Shown here: piece after piece, positions 10,056 to 21,727 of the stretch
Numbering within the stretch: position 1 is the first letter of the stretch
Layout: every line of letters starts with the position of its first letter
NCBI GenBank assembly: GCA_028671895.1
Contig: CM053799.1
Location: forward strand, 51,647,455-51,711,454
Length of the DNA: 64,000 bases
Origin: Oenanthe sinensis
Lineage: Eukaryota > Streptophyta > Magnoliopsida > Apiales > Apiaceae
Reading direction: 5' to 3'
Position numbers and translations under genes: made by a program
The notes under the pieces: generated by a model
Databases searched by the model: none
What the model was told of the DNA's origin: nothing
What the model saw: the letters and a program-made list of their open reading frames with translations, nothing else

Positions 10056-12533
10056 TGGTGTAAGGAATATTTGTACAACATTCCAAAACATTGTACTTTA
10101 GAGCTTTGTGGGTTTTCTTGTGGTCAAAAATCTGGTTATAAAAGAATATTTGATTGGTTGACTAGGGAACTTGAATCAACTGTTTGGTTGAACAAAAAGA
10201 ACAAATTCGATAAAGAATTGGTTGGTATGGATGCGTCGTTACGCAACGTCATAATTGAATCCCTAAACTCAGAGTACTATGTTCTGATAAAGGGATTAAA
10301 AACAGCTAAAGCCATGTGGGATAAACTGGCTGTGGTGATGGAGGGGACCGAGGAAGTTAGAGATAATCACAAACGCATTCTGATATCTGAATATGAATCG
10401 TTCAGATGCGAACGAGGAGAAAGCGTAGCGGATGTTTACAAACGTTACAGTAAATTGCTTATCGAGCTGAGTATAAGAGATAATGTCTATCCACTAGCAG
10501 ATTCAAATATCAAGTTTCTCTTGAATTTGCCTAAACATCTGGAACACAGGATCACTGCCATTCGAGAGTCAAGAGACTTGAAAAATACTTCTCTCGAAAA
10601 GCTGTATGGTGTTTTGAAGACCTACGAGCTGGAGCAGGAACAAAATGACAGAAGAAGATCCTACAATAGTGGAGAACACAAAGCGGTAAGTGAGTCTGGA
10701 CTTGTAGCTGAAGAGTCTGCTGTAAAGGCACTTGCAGCTGTCTCATTGAAAACTGCTAATCCTGAAAGGGTGGTATTAGACATTGAAGATCCATCCGAAG
10801 AAAGTGAGGATGAATACTATACCCTTGAAGAGCTGGACAAATTAGAAGACAAGTCATATGCTTGTATTGCTCAAGAATTTGCTCATATCAGCTTCAGGAA
10901 GCAAAGAAGAGGTAAAGGACGATTTGGTAGTTCTTTCAGCCGAAGAGGCAGCAGTAGCAGCAGAGGCAGTAGTGTAAGTGGTCGGGGAAGTTACAGCGGT
11001 CGAGGTAGCACATCTGGTAGTGGCTACAGACCTAACCTGGTAGACAAGAACAAGTTCATATGCTACAACTGCAATGAATTGGGGCACTTCGCAACAGAGT
11101 GCAAGAAGCCCAAGTACGTTCATCCCAAGGAATCCTATGCTGATCTGAAAAAGAAATATGATGCCTTGGTTAGCAAGCAACAGAAGGGAAGCCGGGCGTA
11201 TGTTGTGACTGAAGGGAAGGGTTGGGACGAGTCTGATGAAGATGAAGATCAGGAGCTATGCAACTTCGCTTTAATGGTAAAATCTTCAGAACAATCAGAG
11301 GTACCAATTCTAACCGTAAATGAAATGTCTATTTCTGAGTACCAAAATGAATTAGCTGTCATGACTAAAGATATGTACAATCTCCAATTGAATCTAATTG
11401 CTGTTAATGAGGAAAATGCTAAACTCTCCCTTAAAAATAGACTTCTCGAGGCCAGGGTAGAGGAATTAGAATCAGGAGAACGTACAGAAAGGCAGTTAAT
11501 GAATCAGGTAGACGTTTTAGAACACAAGCTTAAGATTAGGGAAGACCTTAACGAAGAACTTAAAAATGAATTAGCTGAGCTTAAAATAACATGTCAATCT
11601 TTTAAAGAAGCAGCTAATAAAGTTTTCGTAGAAAGGGACATGTACATGAAACTGGCAGGCAAGAGTAAAAATGAAAAAGTAAACATAGGACTTGACTACA
11701 CACAGAAAAAGAAAAATAGAGCTGCTGAGTTGTTAGAGCCAGTGTTACTTAAAGAAGATGTGCCTGAGGTTTTAGTGGATGTTAGAAAACCTATCTTTAA
11801 GCAGTTTGAGCCCAGGACCATAGATCCTGTTGCTACTAAAATTGAACAAGAGATTAAAATTGAAAGAGATTCAGAAGAAAAAGTAGTAGAACCTACAACT
11901 TCTAAGAGAGCGAGTAAGATTGCTTATGCTAAGAGAGGTGTAGGAACCAAGGAGGCTAAGACGGTGTCATATAAACAATGGGTAGCAGGGTCAGACCAAA
12001 TGAAAGCACCTGTAAAGGCAGTTAAAACTGAACCTGCATCTGTATCTACATCTACACGAGCTAGAAAGGCATGTTATATCTGTAATCAAACTGATCATTT
12101 GTCTTACTATTGCCCGTCCTATGTAGAGAAAGAAAAACCTGTTGATTGTAATACCATGCCTGCAACTACTGCTTTGCCTAACATGTATGCAAATCATGCC
12201 AAATGCAATAATCCTAATTGTATGCCATGTGCTGTAAACATCATGCATGCTTATTTTAATTTGATGAATACTGCTAGTGCATCTGTTGAAAATACATCTA
12301 GTAGTGGTAAGAAAAAGCATGCTGGGTCAAAGGCTAAGACTTCAAGTCCTCCTAAAGCTAGGAGTGACCAGTCTGCTCCCAAACCTAACAAATCAGTCAA
12401 GGTTGACAAGGGAAAAGACAAAGTCAAGATGGATGCCCCTGATGGCAACAAGGCAAAGCCTTCTGTATCTGAAAAGAAAAAGAAAATTATTGATGCCGGG
12501 CCCAAACATCATTGGGTTCCAAAGAACGCCTAA
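10056..12533 (+). CDS. Sirevirus-like Gag, long form with two zinc knuckles
   Basis: The frame is open from 10056 to the stop at 12531-12533. No ATG opens it at the expected place: a nearby ATG at 10055 is followed by a stop in its own frame, so the N-terminus may be damaged. The first in-frame Met candidate lies near 10227. The first third is the Copia Gag core (the MWDKL and ILISEYESF region). Next comes an Arg/Gly/Ser-rich stretch and a CCHC zinc knuckle CYNCNELGHFATEC (11061-11102). A long coiled-coil-like, Glu/Lys-rich region follows, then a second CCHC-like knuckle CYICNQTDHLSYYC (12072-12113) and a Cys cluster CNNPNCMPC. The protein would form the particle and bind RNA. Over 800 residues is long for Copia Gag but in keeping with Sireviruses. 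The Pol frame overlaps its end by 40 nt. Confidence 0.8.
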   Translation, partial: WCKEYLYNIPKHCTLELCGFSCGQKSGYKRIFDWLTRELESTVWLNKKNKFDKELVGMDASLRNVIIESLNSEYYVLIKGLKTAKAMWDKLAVVMEGTEEVRDNHKRILISEYESFRCERGESVADVYKRYSKLLIELSIRDNVYPLADSNIKFLLNLPKHLEHRITAIRESRDLKNTSLEKLYGVLKTYELEQEQNDRRRSYNSGEHKAVSESGLVAEESAVKALAAVSLKTANPERVVLDIEDPSEESEDEYYTLEELDKLEDKSYACIAQEFAHISFRKQRRGKGRFGSSFSRRGSSSSRGSSVSGRGSYSGRGSTSGSGYRPNLVDKNKFICYNCNELGHFATECKKPKYVHPKESYADLKKKYDALVSKQQKGSRAYVVTEGKGWDESDEDEDQELCNFALMVKSSEQSEVPILTVNEMSISEYQNELAVMTKDMYNLQLNLIAVNEENAKLSLKNRLLEARVEELESGERTERQLMNQVDVLEHKLKIREDLNEELKNELAELKITCQSFKEAANKVFVERDMYMKLAGKSKNEKVNIGLDYTQKKKNRAAELLEPVLLKEDVPEVLVDVRKPIFKQFEPRTIDPVATKIEQEIKIERDSEEKVVEPTTSKRASKIAYAKRGVGTKEAKTVSYKQWVAGSDQMKAPVKAVKTEPASVSTSTRARKACYICNQTDHLSYYCPSYVEKEKPVDCNTMPATTALPNMYANHAKCNNPNCMPCAVNIMHAYFNLMNTASASVENTSSSGKKKHAGSKAKTSSPPKARSDQSAPKPNKSVKVDKGKDKVKMDAPDGNKAKPSVSEKKKKIIDAGPKHHWVPKNA

Positions 12534-15500
12534 TCTTTCTGAATTTGCAGGGCAATGAACAGGAAAAGAGTAAAGTCATATGGGTGCTGGACAGTGGAGC
12601 ATCAAGGCATATGACCGGCGATAAGTCCCTGCTAACAGATTTGGTGTTAAGAGCCGGCTCCGTGGTTACTTTTGGAGATAACAACAAAGGTTACACCCGG
12701 GGATATGGCAAGATTGTCTGTGGAAATGTTATCATTGAGGACGTGTCTTTTGTGGAAGGATTGCAACATAATCTTCTCAGCGTTAGTCAGTTCACCGACA
12801 GGGGTTTTGACGTCAACTTTGGGAAGCATGTATGTTCGATTCGAAGCAAAAAGGACGGAAGCCTTGCTCTCAAAGGAGTAAGGAAGTCAAATTTGTTCAT
12901 AGCTGACATGAATTCTGCTGATCAGTTTGAAGTCACGTGTTTCTACAGCAAGGCTTCTGCTGATGAAAGTTGGCTATGGCATAAAAGATTATCTCACCTG
13001 AACTTTAAAGCAATGAATAATCTCGTAAGGAGAGAATTGGTGAGAGGGCTGCCGCAGATAGAGTTCACCCCAGGTGGACTCTGCGAAGCATGTGAGATGG
13101 GAAAATCGAAAAGAGCCTCGCATAAGGATAAGCAAGTAAATAGCATTACCGAGCCCCTACAACTACTTCACATGGATTTGTTTGGACCCGTTAATGTTAT
13201 GTCAATGTCAAGGAAAAGATATGCGCTGGTAATTGTCGATGACTTTTCCAAATACACATGGGTGAAGTTTGTGACATCGAAAGATGAAGTGCCACATGAG
13301 ATCATTAGACATGTACTGGTAATTGAAAATGTAGCAAGTCTGACTGTGAAGACTATCCGATCTGACAACGGGACAAAATTCAAGAACTCAGTGTTAATGG
13401 ATTTCTGCATATCTAAAGGGATCAGACGACAGTATTCAGCACCGAGAACACCGCAGCAGAATGGGGTGGTAGAAAGGAAGAACAAGACACTGGTTGAAGC
13501 AGCTAGGACAATGCTGTATGAGTCAAAACTTCCTTTATATTTTTGGGTTGAAGCAGTTAGCACGACTTGTTATACACAGAACAGAACCCTGATTATAAAG
13601 GACCATAATGAGACGCCGTATTACATGATGAATAAACGAAAACCATCTATCAAGTACTTTCACGTATTTGGTGCCAAATGCTTTGTGTTAAGAGACAATG
13701 CACAACTTGGAAAGTTTGATGCCAAAACAGATGAAGGGGTTTTCATTGGATATTCTCTTGAAGCAATAACAGCGTACATGGTATTTTACTTAATGATCGC
13801 AAGGTGGTTGAAAGCCTTAATGTCACATTCGACGACTCAAAGCTCCCGTCTATACTAAAAGAAGACAGTGAGCCCACTTCCCTAAGATTTGAAAATATGG
13901 ATATTGATGAAGTGGATACAGTTCCTGAGTCTGTAGTGCAGGGTAGTGATCCAACGATAAATAATGAAATTAATCAAGAGTCTAGTGTTTCGCAAATTCA
14001 AAACACTAGGGATGAGGGATCACCTTCCGTCAGACCTGGTACTAACTCAGGGGGAGTCAGTATGCACTCAGGGGGAGCAGCTCACTCAGGGGGAGCCAGT
14101 ACTAGCTCAAGGGAAGCTAGTGAAAGTGCTTCTAGACTAAGTCACCTTCACTTACAAGATCAAGCTGAATCATCAAGAACATTTGCTAGGGATCGCACTT
14201 GGAACAAGGACCATCCGTTCGAGCTAATTATTGGTGATCCAGAAGCCGGAGTGACTACTAGAGGAAAAGCTAGAGCTGAAATTGCCACTGAGAATGAATG
14301 TCTATACTCAGTGTTCCTTTCCCAGATGGAACCTAAAGTGGTGGAAGAAGCTCTAGATGACGCTGATTGGGTGATTGCTATGCAAGAGGAACTCAATCAG
14401 TTTGAAAGGCAGAAGGTGTGGAAGCTGGTACCCAGACCAAAGAACAGATCTGTTTTTGGAACAAAATGGGTATTCAGAAACAAGCTGGATGAAGACGGAC
14501 TTGTAACACGAAATAAATCTCGCCTGGTTGCTAAGGGTTATACTCAAAGAGAAGGAATTGATTATGATGAAACCTATGCACCAGTAGCAAGGCTAGAGGC
14601 AGTAAGGATGTTCTTGGCATTCGCAGCACATCATGGTTTTAAAGTCTATCAAATGGATGTCAAGAGTGCATTCTTAAACGGTGAACTGGATGAAGAGGTG
14701 TATGTCGAGCAACCTCCCGGGTTTATCGACAGCAAATATTGTGATTATGTTTATCGACTCTTCAAATCAGTATATGGCCTTAAGCAGTCTCCGCGGAAGT
14801 GGTATGAAACTCTATCAGACTTCTTACTAGAAAGTGGTTTCACCAGAGGAGTAATCGACAAGACGCTTTTCTACAAGAAATGCAAAGATGATCTAATAAT
14901 GGTGCAGGTATATGTGGATGACATTATCTTTGGGTCTGCAAATGAGAAGCTGTGTGCTAAATTCGCAAAGTTAATGCAATCAAGGTATGAGATGAGCATG
15001 ATGGGAGAACTGACGTTCTTTTTGGGTATTCAAGTTAGTCAGAAGAAGGACGGGATATTTATCTGTCAGACCAAGTACATTCATGATCTATTGAAGAAGT
15101 ATGGTCTCCAAGATGTATCACAAGCTAAGACTCCTATGGCAACAGCCACGAAGCTTGACGAGGATAAAGCGGGTAAACCTGTAGACATCTCAAGCTATCG
15201 AGGTATGATTGGCTCACTTTTGTATTTAACTGCTAGCAGACCTGATATTATGTTCTCTACATGCTTATGTGCAAGGTTCCAAGCGGATCCTAGAGAGTCA
15301 CATCTCGTAGCCGTAAAGCGTATTTTTAGGTATCTCAAGGGAACATCAAATCTCGGGATTTGGTACCCAAGAGATACAGGGTTTAATCTTGTTGGCTATT
15401 CGGATTCAGATTACGCAGGTTGTAGAATAGATAGGAAGAGCACTTCAGGAAGCTGTCAGTTCCTTGGAAGAAGGTTGGTGTCTTGGCAAAGCAAGAAACA

Positions 15501-15852
15501 ACACACAGTATCTACCTCGACAGCTGAAGCAGAATATATTGCTGCTGGAAGCTGTGTGGCCCAGATACTATGGATGAAGAACCAACTCAAGGACTACGGT
15601 GTGGAAGTATTTAAGATTCCTATCATGTGTGACAACACAAGTGCTATTGCAATGACCAACAACCCTGTGGATCACTCCAGGACCAAGCACATTGATATCA
15701 GGTATCATTTTATTAGAGAGCATGTAGAAAATGGAACTGTAGAGTTGCATTTTGTGTCTACTGAACGTCAAATAGCAGATATATTCACTAAACCTCTAGA
15801 CGAATCAACATTTTCTAGATTGGTTGGTGAATTGGGGATGCTTAACACCTGA
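12494..15852 (+). pseudogene. Sirevirus-like Pol: protease, integrase, reverse transcriptase, RNase H
   Basis: The frame opens at 12494 in the -1 frame relative to gag. It encodes the protease motif DSGASRHMTG (12590 onward), an integrase with the HHCC domain (LWHKRLSHLN and CEACEMGK), the catalytic residues in HMDLFGPV, RSDNGTKF and QNGVVERKNKT, and then a frameshift near 13775-13790 consistent with loss of one base. The frame from 13804 continues with the reverse transcriptase (KWVFRNKLDEDG and YVDDIIFGS at 14911) and RNase H (DSDYAGCRIDRKSTSGS, TSTAEAEYIAAG), and stops at 15850-15852. Apart from the single frameshift between integrase and reverse transcriptase the polyprotein is complete, so the decay is recent. 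Confidence 0.88.
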
Positions 15853-17083
15853 TAGTTTTGCTACCCATCTGTTATAATTCAGTTTGTGTACATATTATTG
15901 TTGCTCATGAATATTCATAAGAAATAATGTGTACTTAATTTCAAAAATGTATGTGTTGCATGACAAAAGGGGTTAAAAAGTTTCATGATATTAATCTTGT
16001 GCTGATCTGTATATCTATATGATTAATGTCTAATGGAGTAATGGAAAATTTTCTAAGGCAAATCTCGATCTGGTTCTGGATCGAGATCGACTTGCGAAAA
16101 TTGCTTAAAAATGTTAAGGTAAATCTCGATCTGTCCACATCGAGATCGACATCAAGATCGACATCGAGATCGACATCGAGATCGACATCGAGATCGACAT
16201 CGAGATTTAGATCGAGATCGACATCGAGATGTAGATCGAGATCAACATCGAGATCGACATCGAGATGTGGATCGAGATCGACATCGAGATGTAGATTGAG
16301 ATCGACATAGAGGTCGACATCGAGATGTGGACCGAGATGCGGATCTCGAGATCGAGCTGTGACTTGTCTTTTCAGTTTCTTTTCAAGCATGCCTATATAT
16401 ATATATTATAGCATTAAAAAGACTGTTCATTATTTCCATTAACTTTCTCTTTCTTTCTCTTTCAAAAAGCTTAAGATCTTCATATACACACGCGTATACA
16501 TACATTCACAGAGTTCCCTTCCCTGCCATTACATCAAGTTTTCTTGTGATTTTCTTAAACAAAAATCACTAACTGTTACGTGAAAGCATTAATCACTAAA
16601 ACGAAACTCTGCTAAAATTTTGTCTAAAACTGTTGAACTTCTTGCGTTGTTTTTAACGTCATTTGTGTTCTTGCAAACTAGTTCTTTAGTTTCTTTTCAT
16701 TCGAGTGAGTTTATCTTTTTGGTCTCGTGCTTTCTTGTTCTTCAGTTCTTTTGTGTTCTTGAGCGAAATAGTTGTGGGTACTATTGTTTAATCCTTAAAG
16801 TGCAACTGAACCGCCACGTTTTGTGTTTTTCTGAAAAATAAGTTTTTTTTAACATAAACGGCTGTTCACTTTAACTTTCGAAAACTCAACCGTCAATCAT
16901 TAGTGGGGAGTTAAGTGGTCATTAGTGGGCAGTTAATTTGTTTTAAATTGTGTCACTAATTACGTGTGGTAATTTAGTGGGGGTAGTGTACGGTTTTTTT
17001 TTGTTGTTTAAATTTAGAACTTGTTCTCTAAAATTCATTGCAAAATCTTTTCGAACATCTCTTTTCTCGAAAACAAATTAAAA
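15853..17083 (+). other. Sirevirus spacer between pol and the extra ORF
   Basis: This stretch is noncoding. It carries the array at 16130-16350 and then a T-rich, promoter- or intron-like stretch. Acceptor-like sequence before 17084 could allow a spliced subgenomic mRNA for the downstream ORF. That is inference only. Confidence 0.55.
16130..16350 (+). repeat. CATCGAGATCGA tandem array
   Basis: About fifteen copies of a roughly 12-bp unit, gacatcgagatc, with variants gatgtagatc and gatgtggatc. It uses the same GATCGA vocabulary as the LTR array but a different unit, and lies between pol and the extra ORF. Open frames across it on both strands (repeated RSTS or DVDL residues) come from the repeat and are not genes. 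Confidence 0.85.
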
Positions 17084-20000
17084 ATGGCCAACCCAAATTT
17101 AACAATTCCCAAGACCAACTTTGTTAATCTCTCTGCTGATCGAGCAACTGGTAGATTTATTCACTACCAGTTCTGGATTGAATCCCTCAACAACACATCA
17201 ATCATAAGTCATGCTTTAACCGCCTCTCCCATCCTGAATGTCGAAGCCCTTCAAGCTGCTTACTCAACACTAGAGATTCATGGTGGAAAAGCAAATCCAA
17301 CAGGCCTATCCTTTACTATTGGTGGTGCCAAATATGAAGTCAATATACGGAAGTTCAATGAGTTACTCGGGCTTCCTACAGAAGATTATGCTCCGGAACC
17401 CACTATGGAGGATATGTTGCAATTATTCACGGAGATAGGTCGTCGCCCTCCCACGGGTCCTATCAAGGTAACAAAGGTTCACACTGGTATGCTACCAGCT
17501 GAGTGGGATTATGTAGTTCAAGCCATTCAACGCTGCATGTTCCCAAAGGACAAAGACTACAGGCCAATCAACAACAGCTGCAGAGTCATACTATATGGAG
17601 TGGCCAACAACAGGAAGGTGAATGTAGGCAAACATCTGTTGATTCAATTGCTAGAGAGATGGGCATTGGAGAAGAATGCATCTAGGAATCCGGAAGATGG
17701 TCCAGTCAAATGCTGGATGCCAAGATTTCTTCAGATGGTTCTGGATGACGTCCTTTCAGAGGAACACAGAAGAGTATTTCAAGGCTCTGAAAGGATGGCA
17801 TGTTTTGATATGACTCTAAAGAGTATCTCCACCATGGAAACCCAGCAAAAGTCAAGGCTTTTTGAGTTGCTTGACTCCGTACTTTCAGGATCTGCAAGCT
17901 GCGTATGTTAGGATGCATGCTTCTCAGTTTATCGCAGAAGAAGCTGAGAGTAGCGGTGACGAAGCTGCAGGTGGAGATCAAGTGCCTAGAAATTTGGGAG
18001 AAGCAGGTGTGAATGTTGACATGGTCGATGCAAATGTTGCAGAAGCTGGAGCTGACAAGGATGACGATCTTCTGAGTCAGGTACCTATTCTTGCTAATCT
18101 TGACCAAGTGTCAATTCAACCACTTCCTGTTTTCTACAGCCGTGGGCCTGAAAACCCCCAGGCTCTATCCCAGGCTGCAAGCCCTTCTGTTCATAAACGT
18201 TCAGCCAACCCTAAAACTGGTGATAAAAGGAAGGCAAGCTTATCTGAGTCGAGTGATTCGAGTGGAGGGAGTGTAGGAGTTGAGAGAGTAGTCACTTCAA
18301 CAGCTCTGCCACCTCAAAAGAAGCAAAAGGTGGATTCAAACCCAGTGGCAACTGCACAACCTGTTAAGGCTAGTTCACCTCTCACAGCCACCACACCTCA
18401 CGCTGGTGGCTCTCCTCTACAAAACATTCCAACACGTTCGCACTCGCCTAGGCATTCTGGTGAGAGTCACGGAGGGGGTCCAGCTCAACAGCCAATTGGA
18501 GCTGGCCCTACCTCCCCTGAGTTGTCCGCTCAGGGCTTTTTGAGCAATTTCTCGAAAGAGGAAAGGCAAACTGAGACTAGCCCTTCTGATGCTAGCCTCT
18601 CAGGCAGTGTATATGTGGAAGAATCTGTCGAATCCAGCACGGATGATTCTTCCTCATCTAAATCAGAAAACAAGTTGCTCGCAGAGCAACGACATCTGGT
18701 GACTAGTGGGTCTACGCCTCCAGAACAGCCCAGCGAACCAGAAAAGGTTCTTGGTGGAAAAGGGGATGACATGGTCATAACGCCATCTCCTAACGTAGAC
18801 ACAGCGCTTAAAGGTTCAGTCTCACTGACCGACATCGCCGACCAACTCACTGCTAGTCCCCAGCGACTAGTGGATGAGGCTCTAGTACTGTTAGGCTCTA
18901 AACACGAGGGAGAGACAGGGAGAGTAGATCCCTTCTTTTTAGGGATCTTGAGTGAAACAGAACCCGGCGAGAGTAAACAGTTTAACCCAAGCCAAACACC
19001 GTCCCCCAAATTGCAGGATCTAGTGAAGAAAGTGGAGGCTTTGGAGGCTGGAGTTGCTGGTGTTACTGCTGCTGTCTCCTCTCACTCTGGAAGATTGGAG
19101 GTCGGAGCTCAGTTCATGGAGAACCTAATTGCCGTCCAAAATCAAATGATTGACAAGATAAACAATCTTGGATTGGCATAGGTGGAGGCTGGGAGGTCAG
19201 TAGATGATATCACTCATGGCATGTCTCAGGTTTGGACGAAGCTGAATGAACTACTTGATGCTGTCTTTGGACGTAACAGGGCTGGACCTGGTCCTTCAAC
19301 CGGTGGTGGTGGTGACGATAATAATGATGATGATGCTCCTGATGAGGATAACACACCTAAGGGGGAGAAGGAGGATCAGGGTCTGAAAAAGCTGACTAGT
19401 AAGGGTCCGGTGATTGAGTCCGCAAACAAATTTGGTGAAAAGGTGGAGGAGGCTCAACCGGCAAATCTGGTGAAAAGGTGGAAGAGGCTCAACCGGCTCT
19501 TAAGGACAAAGGCAAGCAGAAGATGGTAGTTGAAGAAGAAGATGAGAAGGAAACACCGCTTGTCGATGTATTTATGGGAAACTTTATTGAAGATTCTGAT
19601 GATGACGAGATGGATGTAGAAGCCTTAGTGGCAAGGAGGTCGAGACTCGAGCAACGGGCAAAAGAGTGGGAACAAGAAAGAGGTCTAAATCCTGGCGGAT
19701 CCGGCGCAGGTGATGCAGGAGACCACTCGGTTGCTGACGAGTATGTGCCAGAAGATGAAACTGATGAAGTAATGAAAGAAGCGGAGATGCAAGAAGAGAT
19801 TTTCTGGGAAGCCAGAGAAAGAGTAAATGAAGAAGTGCTTCAAGGAATAATTGAAAAAGAACTAATGGCAAAGGAGAAGAGAGAGGCTCAGAAAACTCAG
19901 CATGAGTATGAAATGAAAAAGATCAGAGATCCTAAGGTCCAGGCTGACATAAGGAGGGAAGGTCCCGAGTGGGACAAGGCTAGAGAAGCCTTAGCTGGAC

Positions 20001-21265
20001 CAAGAGCCTATGCTCATGACTCAGAGAAATTGAGTTTTCTTCTTCATAAGCTAGAAAATCTAAACCCTGGGCTGCTGAACTATCTAAATTGTATAATACA
20101 GGGATGCACCTCCGTACAAGTCATATTTAAGGAGAAGGCATGGAATCTGATGATCACTTGGACACCCATAACAAGAATCGGGCCGTGTATGGTCGATGAA
20201 GCTTTCTTCAATACAAGGGGTGCAAGTGAACTGGTAGAATACGCTCAGAAGGTAGACACCTCTGTCAAGACTGGAGTGCTGTTTAAGGAGAAACTGTTAA
20301 AGATGGCTGAAGACAGAGGGGTTGATGTTATTCTAAATCCCTACCAGATCAGATATGTACATGACAAGGTCTTGAGGATCGTAAATCTGCATGACTCGAA
20401 ATTGATCCCGAGTGTAAATGTGCTGAAGGCAGTTGCGAAGCTAGTCCTCTCAAAGGGTTTTCTAACAAAAGAAAAGAAGCTGGTGGCTAAGGACTTGGAG
20501 AAGTTGATAAGAAGGCAAGATGCTAGATACAAGTTGCCTGAAGCCAAACTACCAGTGGTTAAGGAGGAGCCTGAAGACTATGCATTCGAGCAGCAAGAAA
20601 AGGCAATAAAGGAGCATGTGCAGAGATACGGAGATCCAAGATTAGACATTCCTGAAGAAGGAGAAATAAGGGAGGAAGCTAGTGCAGTGGCTGGTGCAAA
20701 TGTCAAGTTTGTCAAAAGCAAAGCTGAGAATGAGAATGATCTGCTGATCTATACAGACAAGCATCAGGTGGAAACCATCATCGAGATCAAGTACGACATC
20801 TTTGCAGAACACAGTCATGAAACACTATGTGTTATAAGGGAATTGATTGATGAGATGGATGATGTTGACGAGTTTGATCAAGATTATCTAAAGGTCACAT
20901 TTGACAACTTCTGTAGGAGAAGAAAACAGCTTGACATTCAGAGGCTGCAGCAATGCACCACTGCTATTGTCATTGGATACCCTAAGCAGCTGGTCATAAG
21001 GAAGAAAGGGGAAAAGGGGTATCCTGACAAAGTCACTAAGTTGAAGTTTGAAGACATTCCCACGAAGCTTACCACTCGCAGCATGGTTGAAAGGTGGTTG
21101 AGGTTGTTTCGAGACTACAAAATCAGAAATCATGTGGAAGCAGAAGGACTTAATCTTCTCAAGAAAAGAATGGATGAAGTCTGCAACCTTGAGTTCATGA
21201 AGAAAGAAAAAGCAGCCAAGAAGAAAGCTCGTGAGGAAGAGGAGCGCAAGAAATCTGAGTTTTAA
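17084..21265 (+). pseudogene. Giant extra ORF after pol ('env-like' position), broken
   Basis: A likely start is the ATG at 17084 (MANPNLTIPKTNF). About 1,390 codons follow in four pieces: 17084-17911; 17862-19181 after a frameshift near 17870; 19182-19497 after an in-frame TAG at 19179; and 19478-21265 after a frameshift caused by a 35-bp tandem duplication. The first part is a globular domain of about 260 residues. The middle is low-complexity Ser/Pro/Glu-rich and acidic. The last 450 residues are charged and helical, ending in a Lys/Glu-rich tail. I see no convincing signal peptide or membrane segment, so a true envelope function is not supported. The position after pol is the one called env-like in Sireviruses (family knowledge). 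The product is otherwise unrecognised. Confidence 0.7.
19428..19497 (+). repeat. 35-bp tandem duplication that breaks the extra ORF
   Basis: Two adjacent 35-bp units (19428-19462 and 19463-19497) differ at only two positions by eye. Because 35 is not a multiple of three, the second unit shifts the frame. The ORF before it ends at 19529, while the real continuation resumes in the -1 frame. Confidence 0.9.
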
Positions 21266-21727
21266 TGTATTATGCTTGTAATATTTCTTTGCGTTGTAAT
21301 TTGTTTTCTTGTTTTCCTGCATTGTAAATATATTATCTGTTTTCTTGTGTAGTGTAAGGTAGAAGTTAGTTAGTTAAGTGTCTTGAAACTGGTTTATATT
21401 AGGCATCAATTATTTCGCGAAGTTCGGCGGTGGTAATACTGCTAAAAGGACTTCAGAAGGATAATTGAAGATTGAGTGGACCGTGCTCTTAAGTACTTAG
21501 AGAAAATCTCTAGAAGAGCATGAAGCCATTTGATCGAGCCAACAGGTGTCCAATTTTGGCACTTGAAGTATCAGTAATAGACATGAAGTTAATTAATCAA
21601 GCCAAGCATTATGCAAGTTGACATGATCTTTTATGAATATTATTTTATCTTTTTCAGTCCCTGGTTAGTTGAGTTATCCTCATTGTGAATTTGGTTGTCA
21701 TTGTTAGATAATCAAATAGGGGGAGAT
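21266..21727 (+). other. Sirevirus 3' untranslated end and polypurine tract
   Basis: This is noncoding DNA between the stop at 21265 and the 3' LTR, ending in the purine tract agggggagat that would prime plus-strand synthesis. It is duplicated at 8154-8600. Confidence 0.8.

Noticed and set aside
12498..12524. Programmed -1 frameshift site between gag and pol
   Set aside because: The overlap has gggcccaaac and ttccaaag but no heptamer in the correct gag phase. The overlap is reported only as an observation.
16026..16390. Open frames on both strands across the CATCGAGATCGA array (RSTS- and DVDL-rich)
   Set aside because: The repeat unit length is a multiple of three and contains no stop, so long frames arise automatically. 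There is no other coding evidence.
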